The position numbers and the translations under genes are program-made. A model generated the notes under the pieces. That model saw only the letters and a program-made list of their open reading frames with translations. It was not told the origin of the DNA and ran no database searches. A stretch of DNA of 42,680 bases from Devosia geojensis (GTDB lineage Bacteria > Pseudomonadota > Alphaproteobacteria > Rhizobiales > Devosiaceae), in NCBI RefSeq assembly GCF_000969415.1, contig NZ_JZEX01000020.1, positions 1-42,680 on the forward strand, given 5' to 3'. Position 1 is the stretch's first letter. Each line of letters opens with the position of its first letter. This document shows, piece after piece, positions 35,702 to 42,680 of the stretch.

Positions 35702-38278
35702 ATGAAGGTCGTTATCGTTGAAAGTCCGGCTAAGGCCAAGACAATCAACAAGTATTTGGGCAAGGACTATGAAGTCCTGGCCTCGTTCGGCCATGTCCGC
35801 GATTTGCCGGCCAAGGACGGTTCGGTGCGTCCCGACGAGGATTTCGCCATGTCGTGGGAGGTGGACTCGGCCGCCCGCAAGCGCATCAGCGACATCGCCA
35901 ACGCCTTGAAGGGCGCCGACGAACTGATCCTCGCCACCGACCCGGATCGCGAGGGCGAAGCCATCTCCTGGCACCTGCTGGATGTCTTGAAACAGAAGAA
36001 GGCGATCAGGAAGGACACACCCGTCAAGCGCGTGATGTTCAACGCCATCACCAAGGACGCGGTGACCGAGGCGATGGCCAATCCGCGCGACATCGATGAA
36101 CCCCTGGTCGACGCCTACCTGGCTCGCCGCGCGCTCGACTATCTCGTCGGCTTCACCCTCTCCCCGATCCTCTGGAGGAAGCTCCCCGGCTCGCGCTCGG
36201 CCGGCCGCGTGCAGTCGGTGACGCTACGGCTCGTCTGCGATCGCGAGGCCGAGATCGAGCGGTTCAAGCCTGAGGAATACTGGTCCGTCGGCGCCCGCTT
36301 CAATCAGAAGGGCAAGAGCTTCGAGGCGCGCCTGTTCTCGGTCGACGGCAAGAAGACCGACAAGCTCTCGATCAAGAACGAGGCGGAAGCCACCGCGCTA
36401 CGCAAGATCATCGAGGCCGGCAACTTCAACGTCTCCAACGTCGAGAAGAAGCCGACGCGACGCAACCCCTACGCGCCCTTCACCACCTCGAGCCTCCAGC
36501 AGGACGCCTCCTCGCGCCTCGGCCTCTCGCCCTCGCGCACCATGCAAATCGCCCAGCGCCTCTACGAGGACGGGCTGATCACCTACATGCGTACCGATGC
36601 GGTGCAGATGTCGCCCGAGGGCATCGACCAGGCACGCCGCGCCATCGCCAAGGAATTCGGCGCCGACTACCTGCCCGAGAAGGCGCGCATCTACCAGACC
36701 AAGGCCAAGAACGCCCAGGAAGCGCACGAGGCCATCCGCCCGACCGACATGTTCAAGCATCCCGATACGATGCGGAACAGCGATCCGGATCAGGCCAGGC
36801 TTTATGGCCTCATCTGGCGGCGCACCCTCGCCAGCCAGATGAAATCGGCCGAGATCGAGCGCACCACCGCCGACATCGCCGTCAACGTTCCCGGCCGCGA
36901 CATCGAGCTGCGGGCCGTCGGCTCGGTCGTGACCTTCCCCGGCTTCCTCGCCCTCTATGGCGTCGAGGCGAAATCGACCGATGCGGACGAGGATGACGAG
37001 GACAGCCGCGAGCTGCCCCCGCTCGCCATAGGCGACAAGCCGGCGTTGGAAGAGGCGCTGATCGAGCAGCACTTCACCCAGCCACCGCCGCGCTATACCG
37101 AAGCCAGCCTCATCAAGAAGATGGAGGAGATCGGCATCGGCCGCCCCTCCACCTATTCGGCGACGCTCGCAACCCTCAAGGACCGCGACTATGTGCGGCT
37201 CGACAAGCGGGCGCTGGTGCCCGAGGACCGCGGCCGCATCGTCACCGCCTTCCTCGAGAGCTTCTTCCGCCGCTACGTCGAGTACGGCTTCACCGCCGGC
37301 CTCGAGGAGCAGCTCGACCAGATTTCGGCCGGCGAGCTCGACTACAAGCAGGTGCTGCGCGAGTTCTGGCAGGATTTTTCCAACCACATCGCCGAGATCA
37401 AGGATCTGCGCGTCTCGGAAGTCCTCGACGCGCTCAACGATCTGTTGACCGATCACATCTTCCCACCCCGCGCCGATGGTAGCGATCCGCGCCGCTGCCC
37501 CAACTGCGGCACCGGCCAGCTGTCCTTGAAGCTCGGCAAGTTCGGCGCCTTCATCGGCTGCTCCAACTATCCCGAGTGCAAGTACACCATGCAGCTTTCC
37601 GATGCCGCGACCGGCAATGCGGAAACGGCTGGCGCCGGCGATGGCGTGCTCGGCGCCGATCCCGAGAGCGGCGAGGAGGTTTTCCTCAAGTCCGGCCGCT
37701 TCGGCCCCTATGTGCAGCTCGGCGACGGCAAGGACGCCAAGCGCTCGTCCCTGCCGAAAGGCTGGGCGCAGGAGGCCATGACGCTCGACAAGGCGCTGCA
37801 GCTTCTATCCTTGCCGCGCGAGGTGGGCTTGCATCCCGAAACCGGGCTTCCCATATCGGCGGGCATCGGCCGTTACGGCCCCTTCGTCCTGCACGACGGC
37901 AAATACGCCAACCTCTCCGATGTGGAAGAGGTGTTCACCGTCGGCCTTAACCGCGCCGTCGACGCCCTCGCCCAGAAGGCCGCCAACGGAGGTTCGCGCG
38001 GAGGGCGTGCAACGCCAGCCGCAATCAAGACGTTCGAGCACGACGACGGCCCGATTACCGTGCGAGCCGGGCGCTATGGTCCCTATGTGAATCAGGGCAA
38101 GATCAACGCGACGATCCCCAAGGACATCAAGCCCGAGGACGTGACGCTCGATCAGGCGGTCCAATGGATCGCCGCCCGCGCCGCCCAGACGGGTGGCAAG
38201 GCGAGGAAAGCTCCGGCTCGCAAAGCCACCACGAAAAAGGCCGCAACCAAGAAGAAAGCGGCAGAAAAAGCGAATTAA
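35702..38278 (+). CDS. topA: DNA topoisomerase I
   Basis: The 858-aa type IA enzyme relaxes negative supercoils. The Toprim start KVVIVESPAKAKTINKYLG and ATDPDREGEAISWHL are present, and the catalytic Tyr is Y295 in GLITYMRTDA. One C4 zinc finger (CPNCGTGQLSL with CSNYPEC) precedes three Gly-rich C-terminal repeats (RFGPYVQLGD, YGPFVLHDGKYANL, RYGPYVNQG) and a very Lys/Ala-rich tail. ATG 35702 is the only family-consistent start. Its stop TAA shares a base with the rnr ATG (TAATG). Confidence 0.97.
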   Translation: MKVVIVESPAKAKTINKYLGKDYEVLASFGHVRDLPAKDGSVRPDEDFAMSWEVDSAARKRISDIANALKGADELILATDPDREGEAISWHLLDVLKQKKAIRKDTPVKRVMFNAITKDAVTEAMANPRDIDEPLVDAYLARRALDYLVGFTLSPILWRKLPGSRSAGRVQSVTLRLVCDREAEIERFKPEEYWSVGARFNQKGKSFEARLFSVDGKKTDKLSIKNEAEATALRKIIEAGNFNVSNVEKKPTRRNPYAPFTTSSLQQDASSRLGLSPSRTMQIAQRLYEDGLITYMRTDAVQMSPEGIDQARRAIAKEFGADYLPEKARIYQTKAKNAQEAHEAIRPTDMFKHPDTMRNSDPDQARLYGLIWRRTLASQMKSAEIERTTADIAVNVPGRDIELRAVGSVVTFPGFLALYGVEAKSTDADEDDEDSRELPPLAIGDKPALEEALIEQHFTQPPPRYTEASLIKKMEEIGIGRPSTYSATLATLKDRDYVRLDKRALVPEDRGRIVTAFLESFFRRYVEYGFTAGLEEQLDQISAGELDYKQVLREFWQDFSNHIAEIKDLRVSEVLDALNDLLTDHIFPPRADGSDPRRCPNCGTGQLSLKLGKFGAFIGCSNYPECKYTMQLSDAATGNAETAGAGDGVLGADPESGEEVFLKSGRFGPYVQLGDGKDAKRSSLPKGWAQEAMTLDKALQLLSLPREVGLHPETGLPISAGIGRYGPFVLHDGKYANLSDVEEVFTVGLNRAVDALAQKAANGGSRGGRATPAAIKTFEHDDGPITVRAGRYGPYVNQGKINATIPKDIKPEDVTLDQAVQWIAARAAQTGGKARKAPARKATTKKAATKKKAAEKAN

Positions 38279-40560
38279 TGGCCAAAGCGCCAACCAGAAA
38301 CAGGAACACCTCGGGCCCCAGGCGGCCCCGCCAGGCGACGCCCGGCGAACTCCCGACCCGCGAGCAGATTCTCGAAGCGCTCGCCAACGAGACCGACCTC
38401 AAGGGCAAGCGCGATCTTGCCAAGGTCTTCGGCATCCGCGGCGACCTGCGCCGTCCGTTCAAGGCGATGCTCAACGAGCTCGAGGGCGAGGGCGTCATCA
38501 CCCGCACCCGCAAGGCCATCCGCCGCACAGCGGCCCTGCCGGCGGTGACCGTCCTCGATATTCCCTCCGACGCCGATCCTGACGATCTCCACGCCTTCCC
38601 CGCCCAGTGGAACGAGGAGGAAGGCGAGCCTCCGCGCGTCTCCGTCGTCGGCGGCAAGTCGGCCCGCGTCGCGCCGGCCCCCGGCGACCGCATCCTTGCC
38701 CGCATAGATGCCGGTGACGGTCCGGTCCCGCGCTACACCGCCCGCCCGATGAAGATCCTCGACAAGCCGCGCCGCGCCCATATCGGCATCGTGCGCCGCG
38801 ACGAGGATGGCGCGCGGCTGATCCCCGTCGACCGCAAGCAGAAGGAAATGCGCATTCCCCTCGGCGACCTCGGGGAAGCGCAGGACGGCGACCTCGTCGA
38901 GGTCGACGTCAAGCTCTCGGGCCGGCTGATGATCCCGCGCGCCCGCGTCACCAACGTCATCGGCAATCCCAAGTCCGAGGGCGCGGTCAGCCTCATCGCC
39001 ATCCACAACCTCGAGATCCCCTATCGTTTCCCGGCGTCCGTCGAGCGCGAGGCGGAGGCGGCCAAGCCCGCGACCTTGAAGGGTCGCGAAGACTGGCGTG
39101 ACATTCCGCTCCTTACCATCGACCCGGCCGACGCCAAGGACCACGACGACGCCGTGCAGGCCGAGCCCGACACGGACCCGAAGAACCCCGGCGGCCATAT
39201 CGTGCGCGTCGCCATCGCGGACGTTGCCGCCTATGTGCGCCCCGGCACGGCGCTCGACCGCGAGGCGTACCTGCGCGGCAATTCGGTCTATTTCCCCGAC
39301 CGCGTCGTGCCCATGCTGCCCGAGCGCATCTCCAACGACCTCTGCTCGCTGCGCGAAGGCGAGGCGCGTCCCTCGCTCGCCGTGCGCATGGTCATCGGCG
39401 CCGATGGCCGCAAGAAAAGCCACAGCTTCCACCGCGTCCTCATCCGCTCGGCCGCCAAATTGAGCTACCAGCAAGCCCAGGCCGCCATCGACGGCAAGCC
39501 CGATGACAAGACCGGCCCGCTGCTCGAGCCTGTGCTGAAACCCCTCTGGGCCGCCTATGCCACCATGGCCAAGGCGCGAGACAAGCGGTCGCCGCTCGAC
39601 CTCGAGCTGCCCGAGCGCAAGATCCTGCTCGGCGAAGACGGCCTCGTCGCCGATATCCACATCCCCGAACGGCTCGACGCGCACCGGCTCATCGAGGAGA
39701 TGATGATCGCCGCCAACGTCGCCGCGGCCGAAACGCTGGAAAAGGCGAAGACGCCCCTCCTCTACCGCGTCCACGACGAGCCGAGCCGCGAAAAGCTCGG
39801 CGCGTTGCGCGAGTTTCTCGCATCCCTCGACATCTCGATGGCCAAGACCGACGCGATGAAGCCGAGCCAGTTCAACGGCATCCTCGCCCAGGCCCGCAAG
39901 GCCGGCAACATCGAGCAGGTCAGCGAGATGGTGCTGCGCAGCCAGGCCCAGGCCGAATACGCCGCCGAGAACTACGGCCACTTCGGCCTCAATCTCGACC
40001 GCTACGCCCACTTCACCTCGCCCATCCGCCGCTATGCCGACCTCATCGTCCACCGCGCGCTGATTGCGGCCCTGGGCCTCGGCAATGACGGCCTCAGTGA
40101 GAACGAGACGGCCAAGCTCCCCGGCATCGCCCAGCACATCTCGGCGACCGAACGCCGCGCCATGCTCGCCGAGCGCGAGACCGCCGACCGGCTCCTCGCC
40201 CAGTTCCTTGCCGAGCGCATCGGCTCACGCTTCGAGGGTCGCATCTCGGGCGTCACCCGCTCGGGCCTCTTCGTGCGCCTGAGCGACACCGGCGCCGACG
40301 GCTTCATCCCCGCCTCCACCCTCGGCAGCGACTATTTCCGCCATGTCGAGGAGCAGCAGGCCATGATCGGCGAACGCACGGGGGAAAAATTCGGCCTCGG
40401 CGATCCGGTAACCGTCCGGCTACTGGAGGCCGCGCCCGTCGCCGGAGCCCTGCGTTTCGAGATGCTCTCGGAAGGCCCCCGCGTCAAACCGCCATCTTTC
40501 CGTTCGGGCGCGAAACGCCGATCTATGGCCGGCGGGCCGCGGGGCCGCCGAAAGAGGTAA
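38278..40560 (+). CDS. rnr: Ribonuclease R
   Basis: A 760-aa 3'-to-5' exoribonuclease of the RNase II family. The order is an N-terminal winged-helix region (TREQILEALANE), cold-shock domains, and the RNB core with DPADAKDHDDAV (catalytic Asp cluster) and ISNDLCSLREGE. A C-terminal S1 domain (GRISGVTRSGLFVRL) and a basic tail follow. It processes structured RNA and takes part in rRNA quality control. It overlaps topA by one base and is followed by the DUF983 gene after 3 bases. Confidence 0.97.
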   Translation: MAKAPTRNRNTSGPRRPRQATPGELPTREQILEALANETDLKGKRDLAKVFGIRGDLRRPFKAMLNELEGEGVITRTRKAIRRTAALPAVTVLDIPSDADPDDLHAFPAQWNEEEGEPPRVSVVGGKSARVAPAPGDRILARIDAGDGPVPRYTARPMKILDKPRRAHIGIVRRDEDGARLIPVDRKQKEMRIPLGDLGEAQDGDLVEVDVKLSGRLMIPRARVTNVIGNPKSEGAVSLIAIHNLEIPYRFPASVEREAEAAKPATLKGREDWRDIPLLTIDPADAKDHDDAVQAEPDTDPKNPGGHIVRVAIADVAAYVRPGTALDREAYLRGNSVYFPDRVVPMLPERISNDLCSLREGEARPSLAVRMVIGADGRKKSHSFHRVLIRSAAKLSYQQAQAAIDGKPDDKTGPLLEPVLKPLWAAYATMAKARDKRSPLDLELPERKILLGEDGLVADIHIPERLDAHRLIEEMMIAANVAAAETLEKAKTPLLYRVHDEPSREKLGALREFLASLDISMAKTDAMKPSQFNGILAQARKAGNIEQVSEMVLRSQAQAEYAAENYGHFGLNLDRYAHFTSPIRRYADLIVHRALIAALGLGNDGLSENETAKLPGIAQHISATERRAMLAERETADRLLAQFLAERIGSRFEGRISGVTRSGLFVRLSDTGADGFIPASTLGSDYFRHVEEQQAMIGERTGEKFGLGDPVTVRLLEAAPVAGALRFEMLSEGPRVKPPSFRSGAKRRSMAGGPRGRRKR

Positions 40561-40563
40561 GCC

Positions 40564-40989
40564 ATGGGCGTCGAGATCAGCACAAACGTCGATACCACCG
40601 CCGTCGAAAAGCGCAGCGTTGGCGATGCCATATGGAAAGGCGCGCTCTGCCGGTGCCCCAGATGCGGCAAGGGCAAGCTCTTCCGCTCTTATCTCAAGGT
40701 CGTCGACGAGTGCCCCGCCTGCGGCGAGGAGTTCTTCCATCACCGCGCCGATGACCTGCCGCCCTATATCGCGATCTTCATCGTCGGCCACGTGCTGGTC
40801 GGCATCATGATGCATATGGAGATGGTCTGGCGGGTGCACCCGATGACCTACGTCTTCACCATGCTGCCGCTGGCAGTCATCCTCCCGCTCGCCATGCTGC
40901 CCTCGATCAAGGGCGCGATCGTCGGCCTGCAATGGGCGCTCAAGATGCACGGCTTCAATCCGGCCCACCGGGAAGTCGCGGGGCAGTAA
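40564..40989 (+). CDS. DUF983 family membrane protein
   Basis: A 141-aa protein with two CxxC zinc-ribbon pairs (CRCPRCGKGKLF and DECPACGEEFFHH), then two membrane segments (about residues 72-95 and 100-120, VFTMLPLAVILPLAML) and a DUF983-type ending. The function of DUF983 is unknown. It is probably cotranscribed with rnr. A family-B repeat follows. Confidence 0.88.
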   Translation: MGVEISTNVDTTAVEKRSVGDAIWKGALCRCPRCGKGKLFRSYLKVVDECPACGEEFFHHRADDLPPYIAIFIVGHVLVGIMMHMEMVWRVHPMTYVFTMLPLAVILPLAMLPSIKGAIVGLQWALKMHGFNPAHREVAGQ

Positions 40990-40999
40990 CTCCGCATTC

Positions 41000-41130
41000 T
41001 GCCACGCCTCGTGGTTCGAGGCCCGCTCAGCGGGCACCTCACCATGAGGCTACTGGTGCGGCGCACTCGAATCCCAGTAGCCTCATGGTGAGGCGGGAGC
41101 GAAGCGACCCTCGAACCACGAGGCGTGGCA
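41000..41130. repeat. Long inverted-repeat element, family B
   Basis: The left end tgccacgcctcgtggttcga and the right end tcgaaccacgaggcgtggca are exact inverted copies. Inner cctcaccatgagg and cctcatggtgagg also pair, so the whole can fold into one long hairpin. It lies in the gap between convergent genes, like its relative at 23446-23585. Confidence 0.9.
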
Positions 41131-41133
41131 CCG

Positions 41134-41559
41134 TCACCCTGCCGGCGAAAACCGCGATCCCTCCTTCGCCTTGACCTTCGCGGCCGGGCGAAACCTCACG
41201 CCGCTCCAGGTATGGTCGAACGCGATCTGCCGCACGGGCCGCAGACTCCGCGCGTAGACGCTCTCCCACTCCTTGTCGCGGTTGAACCCTGATTCCGCCG
41301 CCGCTTCGCCCTTGCGGTAGGCGAACCATAAAAGCCCGTCCTCGGGCAGCCGCTTGAGGATCTGCGCCGAAAAGCTCTCGAGCTCGGCAATCGTCTCGCA
41401 GAAGGCGATGGCGCCGTCGAAGTCCTCGCCCGCACGCACCGGCTCGACTTCGGCCCCAGCCGTCAGCTCCTCGGCGATCTCGCGCGGCACGTTGACCAGC
41501 CAGAGCCGCGCACCGGACTTGATCTGCAGCTTCTTGAGAAGGTCCGTCGGTTGCGGCAT
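41134..41559 (-). CDS. DUF3052-like protein, function unknown
   Basis: A 141-aa protein beginning [20 protein letters not shown]. The C-terminal block [13 protein letters not shown], then [28 protein letters not shown] resembles the DUF3052-type pattern (a strand-turn-strand with a closing DxTWSxxRFR). No catalytic motif is seen. It is convergent with the rnr/DUF983 operon and divergent from rpmG. The family assignment is from memory and moderate. Confidence 0.6.
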   Translation of the reverse strand: MPQPTDLLKKLQIKSGARLWLVNVPREIAEELTAGAEVEPVRAGEDFDGAIAFCETIAELESFSAQILKRLPEDGLLWFAYRKGEAAAESGFNRDKEWESVYARSLRPVRQIAFDHTWSGVRFRPAAKVKAKEGSRFSPAG

Positions 41560-41593
41560 GGCTGGTCTCCTTGGCTTTCACGCATCCTGCCAG

Positions 41594-41621
41594 TTGACAA
41601 TCGCCTACAAATCCGTAGGTT
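41594..41621 (+). promoter_or_regulatory. Predicted rpmG promoter
   Basis: A perfect -35 TTGACA (41594-41599) and, after 16 bases, TAGGTT (41616-41621) as a degenerate -10. It is 61 bases before the rpmG ATG and faces it. A GCGCCGCC/GGCGGCGC-type hairpin (around 41638-41655) lies in the leader. Confidence 0.55.
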
Positions 41622-41682
41622 GCGCGCAAATTCTCAGCGCCGCCCATCGCGGCGCTTTCCGCTGTTCAGAAGGACCACCAAA

Positions 41683-41850
41683 ATGGCCAAAGCCAACACC
41701 GTCAAGATCAAGCTCGTGTCGACGGCTGATACTGGCTTCTACTACGTGACCAAGAAGAACGCCCGCACCCAGACCGAGAAGCTCGCCTTCAAGAAGTACG
41801 ATCCGGTGGCGCGCAAGCACGTCGAGTTCAAGGAAGCCAAGATCAAGTAG
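41683..41850 (+). CDS. rpmG: 50S ribosomal protein L33
   Basis: A 55-aa L33 beginning [19 protein letters not shown] with the typical basic run [18 protein letters not shown]. No CxxC pairs are present, so it is the zinc-free (C-minus) form. The start ATG follows an AGGACC site by eight bases; the long upstream frame is rejected. A strong promoter-like sequence and a very good terminator bracket it, so it is a single-gene transcript. Confidence 0.96.
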   Translation: MAKANTVKIKLVSTADTGFYYVTKKNARTQTEKLAFKKYDPVARKHVEFKEAKIK

Positions 41851-41873
41851 TCGGGCTTTCCGGAACGAAATGC

Positions 41874-41905
41874 AAAACCCCGCATGAGCCATGCGGGGTT
41901 TTTTT
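41874..41905 (+). terminator. Strong Rho-independent terminator of rpmG
   Basis: The stem AAAACCCCGCAT (41874-41885) and ATGCGGGGTTTT (41891-41902) are exact complements with a gagcc loop, and the T-tract runs to 41905. On the minus strand the stem is followed by TTTT only through the stem itself, so weak bidirectional action is possible. Confidence 0.95.
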
Positions 41906-41930
41906 GTTGTGGTTAGTGCGGGATCGTCTC

Positions 41931-42183
41931 TGTCCGGGCCGACGGACTTGGAGCTAACATGAAAGAGGAGTGGCTGGTCCGGCGCGCATGTTGAAGAGGC
42001 CACTCTCACGGCGACCGGACCAGCCGCCCTACGGACTCAGGAGTTGCGGCGGACCTGAGAAGAACCGTAGGGAGCCCGGAGCTCAGGGGAAACACGTATC
42101 CCTTGGCTCGTTTGCCGGGACCCTACTCCTTGCCGAATCAAACACAAGCAAAACCCGCGGCCGGCAACCGGCAAGCTTTTGTT
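41931..42183. ncRNA. Candidate structured RNA with alternative helices
   Basis: This is the gene-free stretch between rpmG and the last gene. Four helices are exact: GTCCG/CGGAC (41932-41936 with 41943-41947); an 11-bp stem 41972-41982 with 42015-42025; CCCTACGG/CCGTAGGG (42027-42034 with 42065-42072) enclosing CTCAGG/CCTGAG (42036-42041 with 42054-42059); and CCCGG/CCGGG (42075-42079 with 42115-42119). Two alternatives exclude them: GAGTGGC/GCCACTC (41968-41974 with 41999-42005) and GTAGGG/CCCTAC (42067-42072 with 42121-42126). A weak terminator-like GCCGG/CCGGC plus TTTT ends at 42180 on the plus strand; a TATACT box (42185-42190) faces the minus strand. The strand is therefore undecided. 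It could not be matched to tmRNA, SRP, RNase P or 6S RNA from memory. Confidence 0.45.
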
Positions 42184-42258
42184 AAGTATAAGCGATAACC
42201 CTAATATCTCGAATTGCGCCGACGCTTCGGCAGTTCCCGCGCCCCCTCCCCGTCCCTC

Positions 42259-42289
42259 TTGACCTCAACAGTGCTTGAGGTTGCAGACT
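42259..42289 (+). promoter_or_regulatory. SoxR-type (MerR-family) promoter
   Basis: CCTCAA (42263-42268), six bases, then TTGAGG (42275-42280) is an exact SoxR-box-like palindrome. It lies between -35 TTGACC (42259-42264) and a -10-like CAGACT (42284-42289), with the 19-base spacer that marks MerR-family activated promoters. It is 38 bases before the 42327 gene. No soxR gene is in the window. The match to the SoxR half-site is from established knowledge; regulation is inferred. Confidence 0.7.
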
Positions 42290-42326
42290 CGCCCGTCCTG
42301 CAGAAATGCCAAGCAAGGACAGCAAT

Positions 42327-42650
42327 ATGACGGACACCCTCACCGCCAGCGAGCACATCACCTTGATCGTCACGTCCTGGCCCGATGTCACCAGCGGCTA
42401 CGGCAGCCGCGGCGAATGGGCCTTCAAGGTCAACGGCCATGAGATCGGCCATCTCCACGGCGACAGCGTCGCCCACTTCTTCTTCCCCAAGCCCCTCTGG
42501 CGCGAGCTGAAGGCGCAGGGCCGCATCACCCACCACCCGGTGTTCCCCGATGCCCAGGGTCCAGCAGCCCGCCGCATCCGCACCGCAGAGGACGTCGAGG
42601 ACGTGATCGCGATGATGCGAATGAACTACGAGCGGCTGGTGGGTAAGTGA
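42327..42650 (+). CDS. Luciferase-fold (DUF5519-like) protein
   Basis: A 107-aa protein starting MTDTLTASEHITLIVTSWPDV, with GEWAFKVNGHEIGHLHGDSVAHFFF and KPLWRELKAQGRITHHPVF. This resembles the small luciferase-domain/DUF5519 family, whose function is unknown. AAGGA lies eight bases before ATG 42327. It stands downstream of a SoxR-type promoter, which would make it inducible by redox-cycling compounds. The family call is from memory and moderate. Confidence 0.65.
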   Translation: MTDTLTASEHITLIVTSWPDVTSGYGSRGEWAFKVNGHEIGHLHGDSVAHFFFPKPLWRELKAQGRITHHPVFPDAQGPAARRIRTAEDVEDVIAMMRMNYERLVGK

Positions 42651-42680
42651 GCCACCGGAGCCGCTCCCCTCCCCCTCGAG

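Noticed and set aside
41931..42183. tmRNA or RNase P RNA
   Set aside because: No tag-peptide reading frame, T-loop sequence or RNase P core motifs are present on either strand. 6S RNA cannot be excluded.

Overview
This is a chromosomal segment of a high-GC alphaproteobacterium of the order Hyphomicrobiales (Rhizobiales). The order is inferred from gene content and order: erpA/dgt/argS/SPOR/scpA/scpB/tatABC/serS/surE; gatC/GNAT/gatA; and pyrB/pyrC-like/plsY/dprA/topA/rnr. It also rests on the style of intergenic palindromes. A Devosia-like relative is possible but cannot be settled from sequence reading. The window is mostly housekeeping, with a few small accessory insertions. Its first ~58 bases carry a recognisable Nextera transposon-adapter remnant, so the left end is a contig edge and not biology.

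Layout. 1-966: adapter, the 5' part of a small membrane-protein gene, and rluA. 1061-4353: an ASCH-domain gene, tRNA-Leu(UAA), then an islet with a two-gene unit (an unknown 200-aa protein plus an XRE-HTH/ImmA-IrrE metallopeptidase), then a gpt-type phosphoribosyltransferase; a decayed partial copy of the gpt 3' end lies at the islet edge. 4558-9960: a CinA-like MoCF protein, sfsA, map-radC, a CelD/BcsL-type acetyltransferase, and ccdA. 10050-22412 (all minus strand): dgt, argS, a large SPOR protein, scpA, scpB, an orphan ABC ATPase coupled to scpB, tatA, tatB, tatC, serS and surE. The nagZ usually found between the SPOR gene and scpA, and the pcm usually found after surE, are absent. 22473-29266: erpA-mtnN, a ZIP-type transporter, small unknown genes, gatA-GNAT-gatC, a degenerate metallo-beta-lactamase-like gene coupled to an RHH/ParE toxin-antitoxin pair, and ruvX.

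29530-40989 (plus strand) is the pyrB, non-catalytic pyrC-like, plsY, dprA run and the topA, rnr, DUF983 run. They are separated by a 2.1-kb accessory block holding a second ParD/ParE pair, an alpha/beta hydrolase and a uridine-kinase-like gene. 41134-42650: an unknown protein, rpmG with a clear promoter and terminator, a ~250-base region of strong nested and mutually exclusive hairpins (candidate structured RNA), and a luciferase-fold (DUF5519-like) gene behind a promoter that carries a SoxR-type box with the MerR-family 19-base spacer.

Functionally the core covers chromosome segregation (ScpAB), twin-arginine export (TatABC), aminoacylation (SerS, ArgS, GatCA), pyrimidine and purine metabolism (PyrB, Gpt, Dgt, SurE, MtnN), RNA/DNA maintenance (RluA, RuvX, DprA, TopA, RNase R, RadC) and Fe-S assembly (ErpA). 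Three families of palindromic intergenic repeats punctuate the gene boundaries. The points most worth following up are the ImmA/IrrE two-gene islet, the toxin-antitoxin/degenerate-MBL coupled trio, the structured RNA next to rpmG, and the SoxR-type promoter.
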